Of a stretch of DNA of 64,000 bases, positions 54,781 to 64,000 are shown piece after piece. The DNA is taken from NCBI GenBank assembly GCA_020152595.1, contig JAIGNY010002073.1, positions 62,001 through 126,000 of the forward strand, read 5' to 3'. This stretch comes from Chiridota heheva. Its lineage: Eukaryota; Echinodermata; Holothuroidea; Apodida; Chiridotidae. The notes under the pieces were generated by a model, which searched no databases, was not told the origin of the DNA, and worked only from the letters and a program-made list of their open reading frames with translations. Numbering within the stretch: the first letter of the stretch is position 1; the number at the start of each line of letters is the position of its first letter. The translations under genes and the position numbers were made by a program.

Positions 54781-55765
54781 GTCAAGACTTAAGTTGTCAA
54801 GATTAAGTTGTGCTGAACAATGACTTTGTGCTCTGAATGAAGATCCAAGCAATCAATTTTCTGGACTAAAAGAGACTCTTTCTCTGGAATCAATGAAAAT
54901 TGAACAATTGGTTTCTCCCATGAATGGAAAATGATGGAATGTGAATCCTGACTGAATATAGCTCAAACAATGATGCTTTACTTGAATAAAACTGTAAAGA
55001 ATAGTATGGTCTTGGAAGAAATCCAGTCAGAGATAATCTTCAAGTGTTCAGATTACAAATGTTTATTACAAATTAAAACTTGGGGATGAATCTTGGTGGG
55101 CCTAAATCTTGGTGGGCCTAGGATTTCTGAAGTAGATTGTATTGGGTATGGGGATCAAATGAAGTCTAAAATTATTCTGGGCATGTTGGAATTGCAACGG
55201 GGTGGAGGTATGCACTCTAGAGAGTCCTAATAAATAGTCTTGTTGTTACTGTGCTAGTTAAATGGAAGCATGGTTTTAATGTACAAACCTCTGTGGATCC
55301 ATGGATGAAATATTCATAGGAGGAATCTGAACTATGAGCTGCATGCATGTTGCTGTTGCATCAGAGAGTGAGGGGCTTGCAGCAGATGTACTGGATCTTC
55401 ATGATGGATCACTTCTTAGTTTGTTCTTCAGTCTGAAATATTATTCATATTTAAACACTTCTTAAAATGACAGTGACTCACATGTGCGTCATTGTTTCAA
55501 ATTGTCAGTCACCAAAGTGACTGCGGTGAGTCAATTTACTTCAGATCCATTGACTTTGTACAGAGGTGAGTGATTTGGGGTAAGACATTTTACAAAAAAT
55601 GTCAGTCACCTAAGTAACCAAGGGATGGGTCAATGTACATGTTTTGGTCACCCACCCTGGTGCAATGACTCACCTTGTCTGGGGGTGTAGGGGTGAGTCA
55701 CACAATTGGCAAGTGCATCATTGGTTGTACATTCTCAGCCTCTTTTTCTTTCTTTTTTAAATTAG

Positions 55766-55838
55766 TAATCCACCCTTGGAAGAAGAGGATCTTCCCACTG
55801 GAGAATGGATTTGTCATCGCTGCACTGTTTGTCCTGAG
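55766..55838 (+). CDS. PHF12: PHF12 exon 3 (end of PHD finger 1)
   Basis: Acceptor after a T-rich tract (ttttaaattag), donor gtaatt. 73 bp: one base completes Cys79, then [20 protein letters not shown] and VCPE. It supplies the last two zinc ligands (C95, C98) and the conserved Trp93. CCNPPL-x-EE-x-LP-x-GEW-x-CHRCT is the PHF12 signature. Ends in phase 0. Confidence 0.95.
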
Positions 55839-56361
55839 GTAATTTTACATTTAAGAGAATCTTAGCTTCCAATACAAAATCAATTTCCTCATATTTTTTT
55901 CTTTTTAAAAATGCCTACAAATGGAAGACATCCATTTCCTGTGTTGCTGCTTAGTTGTTATCATTTGTTTTGTACTTCTTTTGTTAAGTTTGCTTGAATG
56001 CATCTAAGAGCACTATTATAGATAGTGTTTCACTTTAAGGACTGTGTGTATCTTGGTTAAAGTTCTGAAAACAGATACTACTTAGTAAGGCCGTGGAGAA
56101 AATAATCAATGTAAAGTATTATGAACCTAAGCAGCTGGGATACAGTAGAAAGTGGCTAAAAATTGTCTCTTGTTTGCCATTTTAATGGAACAATTTAAGT
56201 CACCTTTCATGGAGGTAATATTAAAATGTTAGTATCTTCCATAAATTCTGTTGGAAGATTTGGTTTTTTCTAAATTAGTTGGTAAGTTGCACTTTGTAAT
56301 GTAATGTTAGTATGAAAGCCTTCCAAATTCTGACCTTCACATTTATCTCTTAACAAAAAGC

Positions 56362-56782
56362 CAGACCCCTAGCTTGATTTAAAAAGGAGCAAGGTGCTAG
56401 ACTTGTTGAGAGGCACATTAATGCACGCGCAAATCGCTGCGTATTTCAGGCGTGGAGTCACGGGGCCCTCTTAAGGCTCAATCCCCTGGTGAAGAAGCTC
56501 TGCGATTTTAGCTACAATCATGCATTTCAGAATGAAGCTATTCTGAATGAAAAGGACCAGTCAGCCAAACAAGACAGTTGCTTACTATGTTATCATTCTG
56601 TGTTCTGTATCCATGTAAGGTATTTCATTTATGAGCTTAATTAAGATCATTAAGTTAAAAAAGATTAAATCTATAAAAAAATAATAAATAAATGAGGGGC
56701 AAGGCGGACCTTCAGAGGGCAGGGTGGGCCCACGGAGAGGATGGGTGGGCCGCTCCTGTGAAACAGCAAAGCTAGGGGTCTG
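56362..56782. mobile_element. Short inverted-repeat element in PHF12 intron 3
   Basis: Ends are CAGACCCCTAGCTTG and CAAAGCTAGGGGTCTG. The pairing extends a few bases outward (AAAAAGC / GACCTTTT), so the exact border and target duplication are unclear. Non-coding; G-rich at 56690-56750. Confidence 0.65.
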
Positions 56783-57256
56783 GACCTTTTAGCTCATACA
56801 TCCGATGTAACAACATGTAAGTACCACATGCAAGTTTCACAATACACACTTGATGCTAGAATGTGCTGGTCGTACTTTCTAGATTGAAATCTGAAGAGGA
56901 CTCCGTAAGAGAGAATGCGTTGCCCTCTTGGCATCATTGTGCCTAATTCACAACAATGCTATTAACTTGCTATCAAGTTCACAGAGTCAAGAAGGATGAT
57001 ATGCATTTTATGAGGAAAAACGACACTTACAATAATTTCTCAGTGTTGAGAGTTACATTCTTTGAATGTTGCCTATATTTGAAGAATTATAGGGATGCAC
57101 TGAAGGCATAGTATCTGGTTGTATATTGTTTTAGTGTACTTAAATCTGCATCGAATCAAATTTGATGGAGCGGAGCTCTGCACTGAGTTGTAATGTCCAC
57201 ACTCAAAATAACATAATGTGGATAGTAAATTGGACATTTTTTTATATTGTCACTGT

Positions 57257-58290
57257 TAGAACTGTGACCGTTTAGCGTGTACACGCTACACGCTCGCAAA
57301 TCTTGTAAACGTTTACTAAATACTTCATTGCGAGTAATCGTTTTTCATACATCATAGTGTCTTGCCGTTGAAAATCAATATTCATGATTCAAATCACACA
57401 CACATTCGGCTGAAAAAATTCCATTCAATGACTTTTTACAACTGTAAACCGATTAGCATAATCCTTTTTAAATGTGCGAATCACAAATGCGCAGTAATCA
57501 CTAATGAATGGGGATATTATTCACTTTGATTTCGCCGAAATCTGAATAATCTAACTTGTAAAATGCACCGCGAATGTGCAGTAGTAAACAGTGAAACTAA
57601 CAATAGGCCTAACGTTAGGCATAAGGCTTTAAATTCCACGTAATCAAGGCCCGTTTTATCGACCAAAAACACTTAAATCGTGACAATCAGTACATTTACA
57701 TGTAAATATTACCTGATGAGTCAAATAATTTTTGCAAGAAAGAAAAGATATTGCATAATAAATAAACATAAAAAGGTTTTAACAGAGCTGAAATTCTGCA
57801 TGCTTCGCAAAGATGGCGGCCATTTTTTTAAGAGGACTGATATTTCAGAACATATGCTGGTGGTGGCGTAGTTTTGAAATGTTTTACAGCAAGGTATATC
57901 ATAGGCCTCGATATGCAAGATTTTGACAGAACTTTAAAATCTGTAGCGAATAGGACAAAAAAGTTACGCGATGTTGGTTTAAATGACATTGAAAGGAAGT
58001 TATCCGTTCTTTCTAAACTGAATCTCCATGCATGTTTTCCACAAAAATGATGATTTATGCTGTAGAAGTAAACTTTTTACGATTTAGAAGGCAAAACTCG
58101 GCGTCTATTTGGGCAATGCAGTCAGTACTTTTGCCATACTGGTTGTGCGATTTTTTTACTTCGCCTTGTAGTTTTGGAGCAATTTTGGTGTTTTTTCAAA
58201 AATTACGGCACTAAACTCATGTACATGATACACGCTCGCTTTTTTTGGCGTGTACACGTTTACTAAAATCCCTAAACGTTCACAGCTCTA
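57257..58290. mobile_element. hAT-like element, 1.03 kb, in PHF12 intron 3
   Basis: Ends are TAGAACTGTGACCGTTTAG and the reverse complement of TAGAGCTGTGAACGTTTAG. The perfect 8-bp duplication GTCACTGT lies at 57249-57256 and 58291-58298. Subterminal motifs 'gtgtacacg' and 'cacgctcgc' recur at both ends. No transposase. Confidence 0.9.
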
Positions 58291-60119
58291 GTCACTGTTC
58301 ATGAAGCTATCAAAATTGGTGTAATAATTTCTTTGAAATCACCCAAATGCTGTTCATCATTTCTCTTTTTCTGAACTGAGGGAGTGAAATGAAGTAAAAT
58401 GTAATTATATTCAGACAAGTGTGATTGTCTCCTATTAACCTCTTAGAGGTACTATATTGTACATGTAGTTTATACAGCAGGATTAGAAAAATACAAAAAC
58501 AAGTCACCCACCAGCCTATTATACAGTTTGGCGAGTATATTCGATGAAACCAGTATTTTTCAGTATTTTCAACTACTTGCCAACACTTTTAACTGAAATT
58601 TGACTATTTAGGCGCAACTAGCATACTTCTGTATTGCCCTTTTCCTGGGCCTGACTTCCTGACCGTACGGACACAAAAAACATAGCAAGACTACACACCC
58701 GCACAATAAAATAAAATAGGTGGTTTAGAAAACAAATTAAATCAACATAAACAAACTTACTAGAATTTTTAAACTTTAATTTCAGCCCTACTGGCAGAAA
58801 CAAGTAGGCCCATATGGCAGAAAGTTTACACTCAATGCCTGTCGCGGCTCCGGCCCGTATATATATACACACATACTGTGTGCATATCTGTACTGTATGT
58901 AGTACATACTGGTCCAATATAGTGAATTGTTTCTGGAATAGTTTGGAAAATACAGTATTCTTTGCATAAGGAGAATTCCAAAGCTCCGCCCATTTAAAGA
59001 AATAAGATAGTGATAGAGATAGCGAGTCTAAAACCTTCCATTTCCGTCAAGTAAAAACATTACTCAGAAAGATATAGCATTCCCATCCATATTGACACTA
59101 ACACATTTCTTGCAAGCTACGTTAGCCAATCAGATTTATCTGGGTAGCTGGACCATGCGGTAACTTGCTGAAAACAGCGAGATATTGCACAATTTCCCCA
59201 GGTTTGTCCGTTGCCTTCATACCATGCCATTCACTGGATGTAAAGAGTGTATATGGCTACACACAATAGGTGGTGTTTGGGGCAAATAAAGTAGACGGCT
59301 ATCAGCCAAATTTTGATTTATGTTTTGGATTTTAATGGAAATATCACTTGTGTGTGTGGAGGCATTTTTTAGTAGAGAAAAAACACAAGACAGTATTGTA
59401 AGTATGTTACTTGAAATCAAACAATTCATCAAAGCAAGATTTTCACTCTCCACTTCTTTATTAAGTGTGGTGAGTGACACAGTATATTACGATATTTTTA
59501 CTCGCCACAATTTTGTTTTACTCGCCCATGGCAAGTAGGCGAGTGATTTTTCCAAGCCTGTTATACAGTAATATATAGCATTGATATTCTTTTAAGGTGT
59601 TATCTATCACTCAATATGACACTTAAGATTGGTTTTTATGCATTTCAGAAATAGTTGTGCACAAAAAGTGATGCACAGATTGGCTTGCTATTCACCCTGA
59701 TCTTTGTCCTCTGATTGTGTTGCAAATGATACAGGAATATAGTTATACCTCTCACATTTATTTTGTTCCTTGGTAAATTATAATTTGCTTCTGAACAGTC
59801 ATATTCAGGTTTCTTCTGATTTCTCTTATTCTAACCAAAAAACAAACAAACATTGAATTGTAGAATTAGAATAAGAAAATTGCATTCTCTTCTTGTTTGC
59901 ACCTAATTACTCCTTCACCACACCTACTCTTTCTTCTCCAACCTGCTTGGTTTTTTCACCTTTTAGTTTATCTCCCCATAGATTCACTGTTTGCTATTTT
60001 TTGATGTGAATTTAGCTCTCTGGCTCTATTTAGTATCATCATCAATCTGTTTCTTTAACAACAGTTGTCCATGATATGTTTGGACTGACCAGTGAAAGTT
60101 ATCTTTCCTACTTTGACAG

Positions 60120-60301
60120 GATAAGGATGACATTCCATTGGCTGCATTTGTGTCTAATCTTGCTGCGAAAGCAAACACTAAGAACAAAACAGAGGTGCCA
60201 GATTACCTGAAGCCAAGAAGGATGCCAGTAGTGAGACTGAATGACCGTCTGATGAGGCAAGGGGTACCTTGCATGAGATTAGCACAGTTGCAAGCATACA
60301 A
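60120..60301 (+). CDS. PHF12: Predicted PHF12 exon 4
   Basis: Acceptor ctttgacag, donor gtatgt; 182 bp, open in the phase dictated by exon 3 (60 codons plus two bases). It starts DKDDIPLAAFVSNLAAKANT, continues through KNKTEVPDYLKPRRMPVVRL and ends near RLAQLQAYK. I do not recognise a domain, and the sequence does not look like the stretch after PHD1 in vertebrate PHF12. It could be a lineage-specific linker. Splice signals and frame agreement support it; function unknown. Confidence 0.7.
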
Positions 60302-61319
60302 GTATGTTTTTTTGTTATACTTCATCTTTCTGTGAGAAATATAATTTGAATGATATTTATATTCATGTTTATGTTCGTAGTCTACAAGTTTTTACCATTA
60401 ACAGACGTGACTTACCATAGAGCACCTTTTCATTCTCCATTTACTAATCTTACACTTTTTCTTCTTACTTTTTTCGTGATTTATATTGGACCTGTGATTT
60501 TATCTTGTTTTTGTTGTTGGATTTACTGCCTTTTGGATTTGGGTAAGACCTTTCCATTTTCTCTTTCACCCATTGGGACCTACACCACCTGCTTAGCCTA
60601 CACGCCCAGGACTTCACAGCGCATTGGAGCATACCGCTCAGCGCAGGTAGCTCCGGGGCCTCTACCAACCTTGCTCCATTCCTTACTTAACCTTTTTCAA
60701 TCCTTTTCCCCACTCACTTCCTACTCTATACTTTTTAGCTCCACTATTCGAAGAATAGTAGGAGCTACTCTACTCACCTTGGCATCGGTGTCCACGTCCG
60801 CCTCAGCGTTGGTTAAAGTTTTTGTACATTAATTAAAAGTGGAATAAATATATAGAATGTGCATAATGTCTGAATTAAAATTTGCAATGTCATAGATTGT
60901 AACCAAAATAACAAATGATTAGGATTGAAAAGAACTGAAAAGTTATAAAATATCTGAAATACTTTTTTAGGGAAATTATTATACTCCACCTTAAATATTT
61001 AAGTTGACTGATAATTTGCATATCGTTGTTATACGAACTGAATTTTATTTATGTATGAGCACAAACAGTGTGCAATTTACATTTGAAAAGGGACATAGAC
61101 CATTGATTACTCTTCATTCTTCCAAATACACAAATATCTTCTACCAATGTACTACAGGTGGCCAGTTTTTTAATCAGGAATTTTTGCATTCATTTAGCAA
61201 TGAGATGTGCTTCTTTGACTAATTTGAGAAGTGTTCATTGCACTTTAAGAATTAGCACTTGGAATTTTAGAAATTGAATATAAGGATCTTAAAAACAACA
61301 TGTAAGGTGGTAATTACAT

Positions 61320-61765
61320 ATGGAAGGGATGGCATTGGGGAGGGATGGATGGCAATGGGGGAGGATGGATGCAGAGCTTCGGGGAGGGGAGGGATGGATG
61401 GCTTCCGGAAGGAATAGATGGATGGCTTTCAAAAGGAAAGGATGGATGGCATTAGGGAGGAGGGGATAAATGGCATCAACAGGGGAGGATGATGGATTTA
61501 TTGCATTAACTGGGGAGGAGGATGGATTGATGGCATCGGGGAGGGTGGGAAGGATAGCAGGAGGGATGGATGGCTTTGTGGAAGGATGGATGGCATTGGG
61601 GAGGGAGGGATGGATGGCATCGGGGAGGGATGGATGGATGATATTGGGGAGGGATGGATGTCATTGGGTAGGGATGGATGGCATCAGGGAGGGAGGGATG
61701 GATGGCAATAGCAAGGGGATGGTGGATGGCAACAGTGGGGAAGGATAGATAGTATAGGAAGGGAA
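61320..61765. repeat. GGAT-rich minisatellite
   Basis: About 18 units of 20-27 bp on 'gggagggatggatggcat'. Non-coding in spite of open frames on both strands. Confidence 0.92.
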
Positions 61766-63194
61766 GTATAATAGACAACAACAAATTCCAAGAAGCAATC
61801 ATAAGTCAGTAATCAGTTTTCATGCACACACACCCTATCCAGTTTGCTTTACTCTACCAGGAGTGTTGAAATGTAACAATCAAGATCAAATAGGTATTTG
61901 TTGTTCCTTAATTTGAGGTGTCACTAAAAGGTAAAATAATAATGGTAAGTAGATTGCTTTGCTCCGCCCAGTTCCCTCCCCCCTCCCAGAAAATGTTGTA
62001 AAGTGACATATTTTGTCCAATTGATAGAATTTGTCTTAATCCAAATGTTTTACCAAACTTTTGACTCAGGTATACTCTCATTGGCATGAATTGGGGTGGG
62101 GACATAACCAGGGTTTTGAGTGCTGGGCTTCAGTGGCAATCCAGGGTGACCTCTAGATTCCCCCTTTCCCCCTCTCATAAAGAACTGTTCAAATTTAGTT
62201 CACTTCTATTGACAAATTGTCATTGTCATTCATTTTCGGAATGCTAGAAGCATTTACAAAATATTGTATGTACAATGAGACTAGAAATTACAATGGATAT
62301 TCAACTGTCAAATACAAAAAAGTACAAACATATGCCAGAAACTCTTCTCACAATTCACCTCAATTCCCATTATTCATCTTGCCCAAACTTTTTACCGCTT
62401 TTATTTTCGTCCCAGTATCATTCGACAAAAGCCATACATTATAATTATCCCCGTCCACCTACCATGTTCCCCGTCCACCAACCAACTTTTGTCAATATTA
62501 AATCCCCCACATATCCCAAGAATATAGATCAGTCCATTATAGTGTTAAGTGCATATGGGGTTTATAACAAATGTGATTGGTAACTTACATTTGGACCAGG
62601 TCTATAAGTATGCCTTGGGCCGGCCCTTGGGGCTGTAATATTTACTATGTTAAAACTTATTTGTATAGTAAGTGACGGACTTGGCAAGTTGCCAGCAGTG
62701 ATTCACAAAGGTTAAAACATGAACCTGAACTGTACGTGTGCATGTGAGTATTGTATGTTTATGTAGGTGACATGTATGGGTGATTTTATTATAATATTTA
62801 CGTTCAATTGGGTTAAATTCGTATGTAGATAGTTCAGTTGTTTTGATCAGAATTTATTGTGTGTAATGTATTTTATGTTATGTGTGTAAATCAGCGGAAA
62901 ATGTCATAAATAGAGCGAGATTAAAAGGAGATCTGTTTAAACACTTAATAAACCGAATTGAACTGTTCAGTGCTGGGCAGAAAAGTGAATCTTAGAGCCA
63001 AGTGCTGGCCGGGAATTGTGAGACCTGGGGAGGCCCACCTGGCACCACCCACCGTAGCTAGAGCCCTAGACATAACCCAAAAGGAAGAGGAAGAGCACCC
63101 TAGTGGGTCAAAGGTCACTTATTAAAATGAAATAATATTCTAAACTTTAAAAATGTCACCTGAAAGTTTGTGTTTTAGAGAAAAGGGGGAGGGG

Positions 63195-63710
63195 GTTACC
63201 ATCCACTGTTCACCTACCATCCCCCATTCACCTACCATCCCCCTTCACCTACCATTCCCCGTTCACCTACCATCCCCCGTTCACCTACCATCCCTCCTTC
63301 ACCTATCATCCCACACTCACCTACCATCCCACACTCACCTACCATCCCACACTCACCTACCATCCCACACTCACCTACCATCTCACACTCACCTACCATC
63401 CCACATTCACCTACCATCCCACATTCACCTACCATCCCACTTTCACCTACCACTCCCCATTCACCTACTAACTCCCCATTCACCTACCATCCCACATTCA
63501 CCCACCATCACCCCCATCCCCATTCTCCTACCATCCCCATCACCTACCATCCCCCATCACCTACCACTCCCCATTCACCTACCATCCTTCAATTCACTTG
63601 TCATCCTTCATTCACCTGTCATCCTTCATTCACATCCATCCCCATTTACCTACCATCTCCCATTTACCTACCACCTCTCAATTTCACCTCCCACCCCCAA
63701 TCATCTACAC
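63195..63710. repeat. C-rich minisatellite, unit 18 bp
   Basis: About 28 units on 'cacctaccatcccacact'. Central units (63305-63400) are nearly identical; the flanks are degraded. The His-Leu-Pro-Ser frame is an artefact. Confidence 0.93.
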
Positions 63711-64000
63711 TTTTCTTTGCCACTTCATTCACGATTAGCTATAATCATGTCAGGAATGCATCGCTGTAAGTTCTTTTGAGGTAAAAGTCTTCATTGTATG
63801 ACTTTTCTTTTTCATGACACAGTGGTGTCACAACCGGGAAGGGAAAGGGGGGGGGACAGAAATCATTGTTCCCTCTGTATGCCCCCTCCCAATGAAAAAT
63901 GGACTTTTATATTTTCTTTATAATACATGTTGGCTATATAAGTCTTCTTCATTTTAAATGTTTTCCATCATTTTAAAGTCGTTTTAAGGCTCTAAAACTA

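Larger units (their letters stand above)
45400..55765 (+). other. PHF12 intron 2, 10.4 kb
   Basis: GTAAGT...ATTAG. It contains no other gene that I can support. Repeats inside include the 240-bp tandem pair, the 52-bp exact duplication and the approximately 160-bp array listed separately. A diverged relative of the 57257-58290 element may lie near 49640-50060 (shared 'attacctgatgagtc.aataa'). TAGGCCTA motifs are dense at 45400-45750. Confidence 0.8.
55839..60119 (+). other. PHF12 intron 3, 4.3 kb
   Basis: GTAATT...GACAG. Contains a MITE (56362-56782) and a hAT-like element (57257-58290). No other gene seen; the - strand frame 58917-58618 shows no domain. Confidence 0.8.
60302..64000 (+). other. 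PHF12 intron 4 (continues past the window)
   Basis: No further exon could be recognised. It holds two minisatellites. The remaining PHF12 parts (second PHD finger, FHA-like C-terminal region) must lie beyond 64000. A GC-richer island at 60540-60670 is unexplained. Confidence 0.6.

Noticed and set aside
61470..61802. Met/Asp/Gly-rich frames
   Set aside because: Translation of the GGAT minisatellite.
63153..63779. 208-codon His-Leu-Pro-Ser repeat protein
   Set aside because: Translation of the 18-bp minisatellite inside a PHF12 intron; no splice or start context.

Overview
This window is animal nuclear DNA: AT-rich, intron-containing and dense in transposable elements, with one recognisable host gene. 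The host gene on the + strand is the 5' part of PHF12 (Pf1), a PHD-finger subunit of Sin3/HDAC corepressor complexes. Very frequent AGGCCTA-type motifs, a Polinton/Maverick, CR1- and L2-like LINEs, many hAT elements and a tRNA-derived SINE suggest a marine invertebrate. An echinoderm is my best guess, but no species-specific marker proves it.

Layout. 1-17.3 kb has no convincing host gene. It holds a 478-bp (TA)n tract, a decayed MULE-type transposase fragment, several hAT-like elements (two with clear 8-bp target duplications), inverted-repeat elements and minisatellites. 17.3-38.8 kb is a nested stack. A 5'-truncated CR1-like LINE on the - strand (37690 to about 17990) is split by a 2.1-kb hAT element (19222-21319, perfect 8-bp duplication CTCTTAGG) and by a 15-kb Polinton (21504-36540, flanked by AATTC on both sides). 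The hAT element carries another LINE fragment. 38.1-43.6 kb holds a second copy of the CR1-like LINE split by an L2-like LINE, two copies of one tRNA-derived SINE with target duplications, and another - strand LINE split by a SINE and by a 1.46-kb hAT-like element (duplication GTGGTTAA). 44.9-64 kb is PHF12: four coding exons with matching splice phases, and introns of 252 bp, 10.4 kb, 4.3 kb and more than 3.7 kb filled with repeats and MITEs.

The Polinton keeps its whole architecture but is genetically dead. On the + strand lie integrase, a duplicated zinc-ribbon gene and protein-primed family B DNA polymerase. On the - strand, reading away from a 32-bp divergent gap, lie the major capsid protein, the packaging ATPase, a 21-bp tandem array, and a packed run of small membrane and coiled-coil genes. 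The run includes two tandem paralogues and ends with a conserved helical gene and a truncated large gene. Almost every large frame carries stops or frameshifts, and the integrase lacks one catalytic Asp. I did not recognise the adenovirus-type protease.

Most frames longer than 60 codons in the repeat regions are by-products of microsatellites and are left out.
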